A stretch of 64,000 nucleotides of DNA from AC-32 sp963728765 (GCA_963728765.1 CAVSKX010000001.1:310001-374000); one strand, 5' to 3'; shown: positions 16,501 to 24,598, counted from the stretch's first letter. Program-made: numbers and translations. The notes: generated by a model from the letters alone, not told the origin.

Positions 16501-17140
16501 AGCGCGGGTCGTCGCGGATCGAGTCGAGGTCGCTGTCCCCTCGCGCCCATTCGGCGAAGTCCGGTGACCCTGCCACCGCACGTTCGAAGTATCCGATCGC
16601 CTCCTCGTTACGACCCGCGAGCGCGTGGTAGCAGCTGAGCTGGTAGAGCATCGTCGCGTGCTCGGGCCAGTGCTCGAGGCCCTCCGTGACGATCTCGATG
16701 GCGCGGTCGTAGTCGCCCTCGTTGTACGGCGCCTCTGCGACGAACCAGAACTCGAAAGGCGAGATCGGGAGCTCCCGGTCGGCGGGACAGCCGACGACGA
16801 CAGCCGACGTGGCGACCTCGACGGCATGGGCTCCGCGTCTCGTCTCCGGGTCGGGGACGTAGACGATCGTCCCTTCCGGAGCATCGATCTCGGACGTCCC
16901 GACGACGAACCGCGCGCGGCCGCTGAGAACCAGGTACAGCTCGGCATGACCGCCCGAGCCGGATCCGGTCTCGTCGTGCGGCTCGATGAGCTGGTCGCCG
17001 GCATTCGGGGCGAAGTAGGCGTTGATGCCGAAACCGCGGACGCCCAGCTGCCTGCGGACCGGCTGATAGTGGCCGCCCGCCACGGCGATGGCGTCGGCCT
17101 TCGATACCCGAACCACGCGGGCGCCATTCTGATCCTGCAT
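16466..17140 (-). CDS. Cupin-TPR protein (paralog of 13768-14415)
   Basis: This 224-aa protein has a cupin core at about residues 25-115. IEPHDETGSGSGGHAELYLVL is the first metal motif with its variable linker, and EIDAPEGTIVYVPDPETRR belongs to the second half. A TPR pair follows (NEGDYDRAIEIVTEGLEHWPEHATMLYQLSCYHALAG, NEEAIGYFERAVAG) and the ending is SIRDDPRFKELVG. It has the same domain order and ending as the gene at 13768, so the two arose by duplication. Both are leftward. The upstream 284 nt to the next gene contains the likely promoter. Confidence 0.8.
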   Translation of the reverse strand: MQDQNGARVVRVSKADAIAVAGGHYQPVRRQLGVRGFGINAYFAPNAGDQLIEPHDETGSGSGGHAELYLVLSGRARFVVGTSEIDAPEGTIVYVPDPETRRGAHAVEVATSAVVVGCPADRELPISPFEFWFVAEAPYNEGDYDRAIEIVTEGLEHWPEHATMLYQLSCYHALAGRNEEAIGYFERAVAGSPDFAEWARGDSDLDSIRDDPRFKELVGDENLG

Positions 17141-17338
17141 GAGGACCTCCTCTAGGAAAGGGAGGCCGCTACCGGCCTGTGCGACCGGAGCGGCTCACGG
17201 ACACGAATGGGTTGAACATCGAGCACCACCTCCTCCGGTCGTGTGGAGGCCGAGCATACAACCCGCTTCGCCCAAACCAGCGTGCGCGAGCGTCATTACG
17301 ATTCCCCGCGTGGATCCGGCGACGAGATAGCGGTTAGG

Positions 17339-17360
17339 CGCGGCTGAGGCCGCGTTTCTT
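17339..17360 (+). terminator. Hairpin with T-rich tail in the 17141-17424 intergenic region
   Basis: CGCGGC-TGAG-GCCGCG is followed by TTTCTT. It looks like an intrinsic terminator for rightward transcription, but no rightward gene lies just upstream. It may belong to a lost gene or act as an attenuator before the cupin at 17425. The rest of 17141-17424 shows no gene. Confidence 0.35.
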
Positions 17361-17424
17361 CGGCAGCGTGTCGAGGCTGTAAGGCTCTCGCCGATGCACG
17401 CCACCGCTATTTGGGAGGACCACA

Positions 17425-17889
17425 ATGACACGGCAGAACCTTTTCTCCGACCTGTGGGACGGAGAGAACGACGAGGATCGAACGCGGCGTCGGGTGTTCT
17501 GGCGGCCGGACGACGCTCGGATGGGGGCAACGCTGTACGAGCTCGCCCCGGGCGCGCCGGAGAGCTACATGCACATGCATTACGGAGCCGAAGAGATGTT
17601 CTTCGTCCTCAGAGGCCGTCCGCTGTTCCGGAACCAGCACGGCGAAGAGTCGCTGGCCCCCGGAGACTTCGTCTTCTGTCCGGAGGGACGGGCCGGGGTG
17701 CACACCTTCAGCAATCCGACCGATGAACCCGCTGAGCTCCTCGCGATCAGCGCCGGCAGCTTCCCCGACGTGGTCGCCTACCCCGAACACGGATACGCAT
17801 GGGTGGCGACTCGCGATCCCGACCCCGACCTCCTCGCGAAGGGAGGCGATCCCGGCATCATCGCCCGGTTCGAGATCCCGATCGAGTAG
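17425..17889 (+). CDS. Single-domain cupin protein
   Basis: This 154-aa cupin carries a clean metal-binding motif 1 (YMHMHYGAEEMFFVLRGRP, with His, His, Glu) near residues 48-66 and a motif 2 containing CPEGRAGVHTFSNPT. It is therefore likely to bind a divalent metal. The RBS GGGAGGA is 7 nt before the ATG. It is a different subfamily from the two cupin-TPR proteins nearby, which have degenerate metal sites and a TPR tail. The substrate is unknown; sugar isomerase or dioxygenase roles are both possible. Confidence 0.82.
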   Translation: MTRQNLFSDLWDGENDEDRTRRRVFWRPDDARMGATLYELAPGAPESYMHMHYGAEEMFFVLRGRPLFRNQHGEESLAPGDFVFCPEGRAGVHTFSNPTDEPAELLAISAGSFPDVVAYPEHGYAWVATRDPDPDLLAKGGDPGIIARFEIPIE

Positions 17890-17972
17890 ACGTCTCTGAA
17901 TCGCAAGCAGACGTTGTCACGCGACACTCGGCTCCACTGCGAGCGTCCTCGTGCATGCTCCGAGCCCAGGCG

Positions 17973-18980
17973 ATGCCGAACTACGGACAGCAGCTCGACC
18001 CCCTCGCCGCCGAGACGAAGTTCTCGGGCGTCGTCCAAGTCGACCGAGGCGACGAAGTCGAGCTTGCGCGGGCATACGGCTTCGCGCATCGCGGCTTCGA
18101 GATCCCGAACGAGGTCGACACGCGGTTCGGGATCGCCAGCGGGGCGAAGAGCTTCACCGCGCTCGCCGTCGTGAGCCTGATCGAGGAAGGCGTGCTCGAG
18201 CTCTCGACGCCGGCCCGCTCCGTGCTCGGCCGCGACCTGCCGCTGATCGACGACCGCGTGACGGTCGAGCACCTCCTGTCGCACCGGTCGGGCATCGGCG
18301 ACTACCTCGACGAGGAGGCGGTCGAGATCGAGGATTACGTGATGCCCGTCCCCGTGCACGAGCTCGCGACGACCGAGGACTACCTCGCGGTGCTCGACGG
18401 CCACCCGAGCAGGTTCGCGCCGGGCGAGCGCTTCGCCTACTGCAACGGCGGCTTCGTCGTGCTGGCGCTCATCGCCGAGCGGGCGAGCGGGGTGTCCTTC
18501 CACGAGCTGGTCGAGGGGCGCGTGTGCCGGCCGGCCGGGATGGCGGAGACGGAGTTCCTGCGCTCGGACGAGCTTCCTGCCCGCACCGCCGCCGGCTACC
18601 TCGAGGTCGACGGCGCGCGGAGGACGAACGTCTTCCATCTCCCCGTTCGGGGAAGCGGCGACGGCGGGATCTACTCCACCGTCGCCGACATCAGCTCGCT
18701 CTGGCGGGCGTTCTTCGCCGGCCGGATCGTCTCCGCGGCCTGGGTCGCGGAGATGGTGCGCCCCCGCAGCGACGCGCCGGCCCACTCGAAGCGCTACGGC
18801 CTGGGCTTCTGGCTCCACGCGTCGAGCGACGCCGTGATCCTGGAAGGCTGCGACGCGGGAGTCTCGTTCCGCTCCGTGCACAACCCACACGCGCGGGCGA
18901 CGTTCACGGTGATCTCGAACACGGCGGACGGTGCGTGGCCGATCGCTCGCTTCCTCGAGGATGAGGCGGGCGTCCTGTAG
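17973..18980 (+). CDS. Serine hydrolase, beta-lactamase (class C/PBP4*) family
   Basis: This 335-aa protein has the penicillin-binding fold. The SxxK motif is SGAKS near residue 57 (FGIASGAKSFTALAVVSL). The YxN motif is AYCNGG near residue 157, and the conserved LLSHRSGIGDY segment is present. No signal peptide is seen, which favours a cytoplasmic esterase or D-aminopeptidase-like hydrolase over a true beta-lactamase. The start is ATG 17973, or alternatively ATG 17955. It overlaps nothing and is followed by a convergent nucleotidyltransferase-like gene 12 nt downstream. Confidence 0.83.
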   Translation: MPNYGQQLDPLAAETKFSGVVQVDRGDEVELARAYGFAHRGFEIPNEVDTRFGIASGAKSFTALAVVSLIEEGVLELSTPARSVLGRDLPLIDDRVTVEHLLSHRSGIGDYLDEEAVEIEDYVMPVPVHELATTEDYLAVLDGHPSRFAPGERFAYCNGGFVVLALIAERASGVSFHELVEGRVCRPAGMAETEFLRSDELPARTAAGYLEVDGARRTNVFHLPVRGSGDGGIYSTVADISSLWRAFFAGRIVSAAWVAEMVRPRSDAPAHSKRYGLGFWLHASSDAVILEGCDAGVSFRSVHNPHARATFTVISNTADGAWPIARFLEDEAGVL

Positions 18981-18992
18981 GGCTCGAAGGTC

Positions 18993-19550
18993 TCAGCCGA
19001 GAACGCCCTGCTCCTCGAGATAGGCGTCGAGCTCCTGCGGGGTGCGTACGCCGGCGAGGGCCGCGGAGCAGATCTCGTAGCCGCCTATGACCTCGGGGTA
19101 CTCCGGGCGGCTGTGCCAGAGCTCCTTCAGTCGCAGGATCGCGACGCGCAGGTCGTCGTCGAGGCGGCCGAGGAGCTCGCGCTGGAACTCGCCGACCTGC
19201 GGCGGGATGCCGTCGGTGAAGAGGGAGAGGTCGAGCTTCCAGCCGTCGACGCCGAAGACGAAGTAGTGGCGCCGATCGTCCGGCTCGTCGAGGTGCTCGT
19301 AGCGGACGCGGTCGGCGGCGTGCACGAGCGGGCGGACGAGCTCCCACGCCGCGGGGCGCGCGAGGTCGTGCGCGTCAACGCAGACGTCGAGGTCGCGCCA
19401 GACCATCAGGCCGGTGACGAAGCTGCCGACGAGCTCGACGGAGCCTGCCTGCGCGAGCCGCGGCTCGACGGCGTGGCGGTCGAGAAAGGCGCGTCCCTCG
19501 GCGCGCAGCGCCGCCGCGCGCTCGAGCAACTCGTCGTCGCGGAGCGACAT
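18993..19550 (-). CDS. Nucleotidyltransferase-fold protein
   Basis: This 185-aa soluble protein has the pol-beta-like motif VGSFVTGLMVWRDLDVCVDA at residues 40-60: GS plus DxD, as in minimal nucleotidyltransferases. A third acidic strand, WKLDLSLF, lies near residue 106. That set of three carboxylates is what a catalytic NTase needs. The remainder is helical (VAILRLKELWHSRPEYPEV). It resembles streptogramin/aminoglycoside nucleotidyltransferase-like orphans, but the substrate is unknown. Confidence 0.7.
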   Translation of the reverse strand: MSLRDDELLERAAALRAEGRAFLDRHAVEPRLAQAGSVELVGSFVTGLMVWRDLDVCVDAHDLARPAAWELVRPLVHAADRVRYEHLDEPDDRRHYFVFGVDGWKLDLSLFTDGIPPQVGEFQRELLGRLDDDLRVAILRLKELWHSRPEYPEVIGGYEICSAALAGVRTPQELDAYLEEQGVLG

Positions 19551-19593
19551 GGCCGATCATCATCATGGGTTCGCCCCAGGAAGGAGGCAGAAC

Positions 19594-20367
19594 ATGGCCA
19601 GGATCAGCTATGACGAGCCGACCGCTGCCGCGTACAAGTCAGTTCGAGAAATCCCACGCGACGGGCTCTCGGAGTGGCGCGAGGCGGTACGACGTCACCT
19701 GCGCCCGTCGTCGGGAATGACTCTGATGGACATCGGCGCGGGGACCGGCGCGTTCGCCGCTGCCTTCAGCGACTGGTTCGACATCAGCGTGCTCGCGGTC
19801 GAGCCCTCGGACGCGATGCGGGATCAGATCCCGCGGACACCGGCCATCCAGGTGCTCGAGGGACATGCGAGCGCCCTCCCGCTGCCGGATGATTCGGCAG
19901 ACGCCGCCTGGCTTTCCAACGTCATTCAGCACATCCCAGACCTGGGAGTCGCCGCACACGAGATCCGCCGCGTGCTCCGCTCCGGCGCCCCCGTCCTCAT
20001 CCGAGCCGGCATGAGCCATCAGGGCTCTCCGGGCAGATACGACGGGGTCGAAAACGTCCGGTGGTTCCCTGAGACCGCTCGGACGGTCGACACCTTCCCT
20101 TCCGTCGAGGAGACGTGCAGGGCGTTCGCAGCCGCAGGATTCCACCAGGACGCTCTCGAGCAGGTTCGTGAGACGTACCCGACCAGTCTCGCGGACTTCC
20201 TCGACCAGGTGGACACTCTCCGTCAGGCCGATACCACCTTGCGTGGTCTCACTGAGGACGAGTTCCTCCGCGGTAAAGAACGCCTCCGCCGTGCCGTACG
20301 ACGTGCCGAGGACACCGCGATCCCGGAAACCAGAAGCAACTCACTCGACCTATTGGTTCTGCGCTGA
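19594..20367 (+). CDS. Class I SAM-dependent methyltransferase
   Basis: This 257-aa methyltransferase has motif I TLMDIGAGTGAFAAAFSDWF near residue 42, motif II VLAVEPSDAMRDQI, and HASALPLPDDSADAAWLSNVIQHI near residue 92. The start is ATG 19594 with RBS GGAAGGAGG. The C-terminal third is helical and probably binds substrate, which cannot be named. It is divergent from the nucleotidyltransferase-like gene by 43 nt. It belongs to a different subfamily from the methyltransferase at 3126. Confidence 0.83.
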   Translation: MARISYDEPTAAAYKSVREIPRDGLSEWREAVRRHLRPSSGMTLMDIGAGTGAFAAAFSDWFDISVLAVEPSDAMRDQIPRTPAIQVLEGHASALPLPDDSADAAWLSNVIQHIPDLGVAAHEIRRVLRSGAPVLIRAGMSHQGSPGRYDGVENVRWFPETARTVDTFPSVEETCRAFAAAGFHQDALEQVRETYPTSLADFLDQVDTLRQADTTLRGLTEDEFLRGKERLRRAVRRAEDTAIPETRSNSLDLLVLR

Positions 20368-20424
20368 CCGTGCTGACGTAGCGGTCAACGCTCGACCGAT
20401 GATTCGCGCGCCCCTACTGGGTCT

Positions 20425-20586
20425 ATGAGGAGAGCAGTACTTCGCCGGCGGGGCGGCGCGAGAACAAGGGCGACGACAAGGAGAAAGGCTCGGAAGACGC
20501 GCGCGGCGTACGACAAAGCCATCGAGCTGGCGGGCAACACCGCCGAGACCGCCTACCTGACACGCCGCCGCGATCAGCTGGGGTAG
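20425..20586 (+). pseudogene. ECF sigma factor (DUF6596 type), C-terminal remnant
   Basis: The frame ends AAYDKAIELAGNTAETAYLT then RRRDQLG. This is the signature tail of the long ECF sigma factors with a C-terminal TPR-like domain (SigJ/DUF6596 group). Nothing of sigma-2 or sigma-4 remains upstream: the first 25 or so codons are low-complexity Arg/Lys. The surrounding 20368-20627 contains no other gene. Confidence 0.65.
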
Positions 20587-20627
20587 TGCACGTGCGAAAA
20601 CCCGTGCAAAGCGGCCGGCTGCCTCGA

Positions 20628-21125
20628 CTACCCGGAGACAGTCTCTTGCTCGAGCAGTGACCTCAAGTAATCCTCCATCTTGTTGAAACTGTCTTCCTGG
20701 CCGTCGGACTTCGTCATGTGGTCACGGCCAGGCTGGTCGCGGAACGCCAGCTTCATCGTCAGCTTCGTCACTCCGTCTGTTTCGTGCAGTTCCACGGACT
20801 CGACCGCGTCCGCATCTGGCCAGCCTTCGAACAGCCACGTTGCGACGGTCCGGGTCGGCGGCTCGACCTCCAGGTAGGTTCCACGAAACGAGCACTCGGT
20901 TCCGTCTTCGGTGACGAAGACGATGTGGTAGTTCCCTCCGACGCGCAGGTCGATCGAGCACTCCGTCACCTCACACGCAAATGGAGCGAACCAGTTGCGC
21001 ACATGCTCCGGCTTCGTGAACACGTCGAAGACGAGTACGAGCGGAGCGTCGAACTCCCGAGTGGTGACAATCTCGAGCTCGCTGGGGAATTCGATGACTG
21101 CTGACCCATGCCGATTCGGTGTCAC
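20628..21125 (-). CDS. SRPBCC/AHSA1-domain protein
   Basis: This 165-aa START-like (AHSA1) protein starts EIVTTREFDAPLVLVFDVFTKPEHVRNWFAP. It continues with CSIDLRVGGNYHIVF and a C-terminal helix with NKMEDYLRSLLE. Such proteins bind hydrophobic ligands. The GTG at 21125 overlaps the stop of the upstream ArsR gene (GTGA), the usual ArsR-AHSA1 operon of actinobacteria in which the regulator controls its partner. Confidence 0.87.
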   Translation of the reverse strand: MTPNRHGSAVIEFPSELEIVTTREFDAPLVLVFDVFTKPEHVRNWFAPFACEVTECSIDLRVGGNYHIVFVTEDGTECSFRGTYLEVEPPTRTVATWLFEGWPDADAVESVELHETDGVTKLTMKLAFRDQPGRDHMTKSDGQEDSFNKMEDYLRSLLEQETVSG

Positions 21126-21490
21126 TGCGGCTCTCCTTCTCGCTGTAGTTCTTTGAGGTAGTCGTCCATCCGATCCAGTCGCTCGTTCCACGCCTGCTCG
21201 TACTTGGCCAACCACTCGTGAAACGGCTGAAGCTGCGAGGGCTCCAGGCTGTACAGCCGACGACGGCCCTCCGCCCGGCACGTCACGAGTCCCACCTCGC
21301 TGAGCACCCGTAGGTGCTTCGATACCTGGGGCTGCGACATCGAGAGGTCGTTCACGATCGTCCCGACAGCCTTCTCGCCTGCGATCAGGGCGTCCAGGAT
21401 CTCGCGGCGGCGCGCCTCGGCTATCGCGTTGAAGACGTCCGAGGTCGTGGACGAGCGCGCCACGGGTCCATCATATTCTGATATCGGCAT
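21122..21490 (-). CDS. ArsR-family winged-helix repressor
   Basis: This 122-aa regulator has the HTH in SDVFNAIAEARRREILDALIAGEKAVG and LSMSQPQVSKHLRVLSEVGLV, then the wing AEGRRRLYSLEP. No metal-binding Cys motif of SmtB/ArsR type is seen, so it likely senses something else or acts as a partner-linked repressor of the downstream AHSA1 gene. The start may be ATG 21490. A GTG at 21463 (VARSSTTSDVF) is equally plausible, because the intervening 27 nt contain a CATAT...ATATG inverted repeat. Confidence 0.87.
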   Translation of the reverse strand: MPISEYDGPVARSSTTSDVFNAIAEARRREILDALIAGEKAVGTIVNDLSMSQPQVSKHLRVLSEVGLVTCRAEGRRRLYSLEPSQLQPFHEWLAKYEQAWNERLDRMDDYLKELQREGEPQ

Positions 21491-21493
21491 ATG
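21472..21493. promoter_or_regulatory. Candidate ArsR operator (inverted repeat)
   Basis: CATAT at 21472-21476 and ATATG at 21489-21493 form an inverted repeat across an AT-rich patch (with a central GATATC) at the start of the arsR-type gene. The local drop in G+C in an otherwise G+C-rich region and its position suit autoregulation. Confidence 0.4.
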
Positions 21494-21647
21494 TCAATGT
21501 GCGAAAGGAGATGGAGCTTTCGAATCGCTCCGCAGGGCCAGCGCGCCAGAGCCGATGAGTTTTCGGTGGGGTGCCGGTCTGTACCGCGTACGGATCCGTT
21601 AAGCGCCTAGAACGTTCACGCCTGCAGTACTGACTCCAGGAGGCAGC

Positions 21648-22319
21648 ATGAGGCTTCTTCTCACGTCCGCTGGCATCAAGAACACGAGCATCCACGACGC
21701 ACTCGTCGACCTCTTGGGGAAGCCGATTGCCGAGTCCGACGCCCTCTGCATCCCCACCGCGTCGTACGCGCACCCAATGGCCGGTCCTGGCAGAGCATGG
21801 AATTTCATCAGCGGGCAGGAGCCCCGCTGCCCCATGTGCGAGCTGGGTTGGAAGTCCTTGGGAGTGCTGGAGCTGACCGCGCTGCCCAGCATCGACCACG
21901 AACGCTGGGTGCCATGGGTCCGAGAGACAGACGTCTTACTGGTGAATGGCGGCGATGCCCTGTACCTGTGCCACTGGATGCGGCAGTCCGGGCTTGCGGA
22001 CCTGCTGCCGTCGCTGCACGAGATGGTCTGGGTGGGACTGAGCGCCGGGAGCATGGTGATGACCCCGCGTATCGGCGCGGACTTCGTCCAGTGGAAACCG
22101 CCGAGCGGTGACGACAGCACGTTGGGCATCGTCGACTTCTCGATCTGTCCACACCTGGCTCAGGAGGGCATGCCGGGCAACTCCATGGCCGAGGCGGAAC
22201 AATGGGCGGGCGGCATCTCGGGTCCGGCGTACGCGATGGACGACGAGACGGCCATCAAGGTGGTCGATGGCACCGTCGAAGTCGTCTCCGAGGGGCACTG
22301 GAAAATGTTCACCCCGTAG
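21648..22319 (+). CDS. Peptidase family S51 (dipeptidase E/cyanophycinase-like)
   Basis: This 223-aa protein has the class-I-glutamine-amidotransferase-like fold of S51 peptidases. DVLLVNGGDALYLCHWM provides the oxyanion region, and VWVGLSAGSMVMTP near residues 126-140 holds the nucleophile Ser. ICPHLAQEGMPGN may supply the His. Members cleave Asp-X dipeptides or cyanophycin-like dipeptides. It has an RBS (CCAGGAGG) and stands alone, followed by a short pseudogene. Confidence 0.85.
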   Translation: MRLLLTSAGIKNTSIHDALVDLLGKPIAESDALCIPTASYAHPMAGPGRAWNFISGQEPRCPMCELGWKSLGVLELTALPSIDHERWVPWVRETDVLLVNGGDALYLCHWMRQSGLADLLPSLHEMVWVGLSAGSMVMTPRIGADFVQWKPPSGDDSTLGIVDFSICPHLAQEGMPGNSMAEAEQWAGGISGPAYAMDDETAIKVVDGTVEVVSEGHWKMFTP

Positions 22320-22355
22320 AACCGAGAGCCCTGCGCCAGGAGATGGCGTTTTCGG

Positions 22356-22577
22356 ATGCTCGTCCATCCGTCGGTCTGCAGCGCCAGGGTGTACGCCGCC
22401 AGCCTCGTTCAAGCCACGTGGCGGTACTGGCGTGACGCGCCTGCACCCGATTTCTCGCAGCGCTTCACCGGCACCTTCAGCGACGACGGCAACAGGATCA
22501 CGGGTCGAGGTCAGCTATCGCAGTACGGGAATACCTGGGAGGACGATCTTGATCTCAACTATCAGCGAGTGGCGTGA
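22356..22577 (+). pseudogene. C-terminal remnant of a lipocalin-like (DUF1579-type) protein
   Basis: The frame contains TWRYWRDAPAPDFSQRFTGT then FSDDGNRITGRGQLSQYGNTW. It ends with LNYQRV, matching the last beta-strands of small calycin-like proteins (W-R-x-PxFSQRFTGTFSDDGxTIxGxWE). The N-terminal two thirds is gone. The 22578-22748 stretch that follows shows no gene. Confidence 0.55.
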
Positions 22578-22748
22578 GCCCAAGCGCGACGACGAACCCT
22601 GGCGGCGACGAGTCGCCTTTCTAGGTACTTGGCCTCAGCCGAAGCGCGCACTCGCCTGGGCCAGCTTTCCGGAATGACCCTGAGCACGGCGGGTCTGGCC
22701 GATCGCGGCGACAGGGTCCGCCCTCGAGTCGCGCATCCCGAGGCGTGG

Positions 22749-22865
22749 TTATTTCCGGCGCGCAGCCGCCGTGCCGCCGATCGACAGCAACGCGACGATG
22801 AGCACGATCACGGCCCACCAAGCGATTGCGAGCGTGCCGTCGTGCCAAGTGAGGACGTCCCACAT
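22749..22865 (-). CDS. Small single-pass membrane protein, 38 aa
   Basis: An ATG at 22865 opens MWDVLTWHDGTLAIAWWAVI, followed by a strongly hydrophobic stretch (VLIVALLSIGGTA) and a basic AARRK end. This gives one transmembrane helix with a positive C-terminus. No family is recognised. It lies immediately downstream of the IS110 end and could be a real small protein or a chance ORF. The clean TM plus positive-inside pattern favours real. Confidence 0.35.
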   Translation of the reverse strand: MWDVLTWHDGTLAIAWWAVIVLIVALLSIGGTAAARRK

Positions 22866-22920
22866 GCCGATAGCGTACGCCACTCTCGCCAGGTGGCAGT
22901 CATCTGGGCCAGTGTTGCTC

Positions 22921-23933
22921 CTATGTCAATGAGGGCTCACTCTTCAGCGTCGTGTAGACAGTGCGAGCCAGCTGACGCTTGAGGCAGCGGAGCGCCTCGC
23001 GCCGGCTCTTGCCCTCGCCCTGCTTGCGCTCCAGGTAGGCGCGCGCCGGGGCGTAGACGCGGCCCTGAGTGATCGCTATCCGGTGCAGGGCACAGTTCAG
23101 CTGGCGGTTGCCGCCGCGGTCGAGCCGGTGCCGTCGCTGCTTGCCCGAGCTGGCCTCGAGCGGCGCGACGCCGGCGTGGCGGGCGAGCCGGGCGTCGCTT
23201 CCGAAGCGCTCGATCGGGCCGATCTCGCAGAGCAGCTTTGCGGCGCTCAGCGGGCCGCAGCCAGGCAGCTCGAGCAGCCGCGGGGCGAGCGTCTGCGTCC
23301 GCGCCGCCAGCTCGTGCTCGAGGGCGACGATCTCGCGCGTCGAGGCGCGGCAACGGCCGAGTAGCTGACGGGCGATCCGCACCTGGGTCGTCTGCTCGCG
23401 GCGGGCGAGCCAGCGGCCGAGCCGCTCCAGCCAGAGGGCTCGGTCGAGTGCCCCCAGCGGCACCACTAGCGTTGGGTCGAGCTCGTGCAGGTGCCAGCGC
23501 AGGCGCTGCTGGGCTCGTCGTCGCTCGGCGACCAGGTCGTCGCGGTGGTCGAGCAGCAGCTTCAGCTCCCGCAGGCGCTCCTCGCCGGCCCGTGGCCGGT
23601 CGAGGTCGGGTTCCTGCAGCGCAGCGCGGGCGATCGCGAGCGCGTCGAGCGCGTCCGACTTGCCGCGCGTGCGGCCGCGCCGGCGCTGGGGCGCCGTCAG
23701 CCGCGGCGGCACCCGCACCAGCTGCTCGCCGGCCTCGAGCAGCAGCCCTCGAGGCTGCGGCTGACGTGGCGACAGTCCTCGAGCGCCCACTGCCGTTCGC
23801 CCAAGGGCGCCCAGCTCAGCAGCGCGGCCTCGACCGGACCGCTCCAGCTCGAAAGCTCGCGCCCGAGCTCGTCGACAGCCACCGCCGTCAGCTCGTGCTT
23901 GTGCACGTCCACCCCGATCACGATCATTGACAT
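22921..23933 (-). pseudogene. IS110-family DEDD transposase, frameshifted
   Basis: The N-terminal RuvC-like half starts MSMIVIGVDVHKHELTAVAV (first catalytic Asp in GVDVHK) and reaches WALEDCRHVSR. Near 23750 the reading frame changes by one base, and the protein resumes LLLEAGEQLVRVPPRL then RGKSDALDALAIARAAL, which carries the remaining acidic residues. The C-terminal Transposase_20 domain (LPGCGPLSAAKLLCEIGPIERF, ASSGKQRRHRLDRGGNRQLN) contains the serine region. The element encodes both halves but needs one extra base at CTCGAG-GG-CTGCTG to be continuous. It is probably inactive. Confidence 0.85.
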
Positions 23934-23939
23934 CGCCTC

Positions 23940-24103
23940 CTAGCGTTGAGGGGCGACCGGCGAGCGGACAGGCCTCAATCGAGGCAGCTGCCAAGCTCCT
24001 ATCAGGTCACGCTCGGCGGTCTCGGGAAGGCGGCGGCGACACAACGCTGGCAAGTCAGCTCTCGGGCGACATGCGGGAATCGGGTCAGCCGCCGCCGCCC
24101 GAG
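23940..24103 (-). ncRNA. Candidate IS110 bridge (guide) RNA region
   Basis: IS110 elements transcribe a guide RNA from the non-coding end upstream of the transposase. Here, CTCGGG at 24021-24026 plus GGCGGCGGC at 24029-24037 pair with GCCGCCGCC at 24088-24096 plus CCCGAG at 24098-24103. That makes a 15-bp stem with a small internal loop, enclosing about 50 nt. A second hairpin (GCCTC-AATC-GAGGC) is at 23972-23985. Position and orientation fit a bridge RNA; loop specificities cannot be derived from one copy. Confidence 0.5.
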
Positions 24104-24200
24104 TCTGCGCCGCTCAACGGACGCCACCACCCGCCGAGGATGACATTGAGTGCGGGAATGTCCCCCGGGCGGGTTCGCAGTCGAGCTCGGATCGCTTGGG

Positions 24201-24464
24201 TTACGCCTCGACCAGAATCACCAGCGTCTCGGGAAGGACGCCGTCGTGTGCCATCGCGTCTGCAGCTGGCTGCGTCTCCATGGCGGCCATGACGGCATCC
24301 ATATCGGCAACGTCCATCACCAACCCGACTCGAGTTGGATTCTCCGGATCGACGAATGTCCGGATGTTGGTGACTCCGAGGGCCCCGAAGAACTCCTCAC
24401 GCTTCGGGGAAGCGAGCCAGTGATCCTTGTCCTTCACGTCGTGGTAGGCCATCACAGTGGGCAT
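24201..24464 (-). CDS. Small ferredoxin-fold-like protein, 87 aa
   Basis: This protein begins MPTVMAYHDVKDKDHWLASP and continues with VTNIRTFVDP, RVGLVMDVADMDAVMAAMET and a terminal strand TLVILVEA. The beta-alpha-beta pattern and length are those of dimeric alpha/beta-barrel (antibiotic-monooxygenase or EthD-like) proteins, but no catalytic residues are evident. The ATG at 24464 is preferred over the TTG at 24467 because AGGAG lies 5 nt upstream. The flanking 24465-24598 shows nothing further. Confidence 0.65.
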   Translation of the reverse strand: MPTVMAYHDVKDKDHWLASPKREEFFGALGVTNIRTFVDPENPTRVGLVMDVADMDAVMAAMETQPAADAMAHDGVLPETLVILVEA

Positions 24465-24598
24465 CAAATCTCCTCATGTTTGAACGGCATGGCCGATCGG
24501 GCGCCCGAACCATATGCCCCTTGCACTGGTGCGGTGGTACATCTCGGTATCCGTCGTAGGCGCGCACGCGAGACGAGGGCTCCATGGGCCAGCGTCCT

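Larger units (their letters stand above)
22905..24130 (-). mobile_element. IS110-family insertion sequence (borders approximate)
   Basis: The element contains the IS110 transposase remnant (22921-23933) and about 190 nt of structured non-coding sequence upstream. IS110 elements usually lack terminal inverted repeats, so borders cannot be fixed from this one copy. The left limit is set near the AT-containing CTCCTATGTCAATGAG just after the transposase stop. The right limit is set beyond the long hairpin at 24021-24103 and before the small gene at 24201. Confidence 0.65.

Noticed and set aside
17339..17360. Hairpin taken as a proof of an upstream rightward gene
   Set aside because: No coding sequence could be found in 17141-17338; kept only as a low-confidence terminator-like feature.
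23740..23760. Programmed frameshift in the IS110 transposase
   Set aside because: No slippery heptamer is seen and IS110 elements use a single ORF, so a simple 1-nt indel is more likely.
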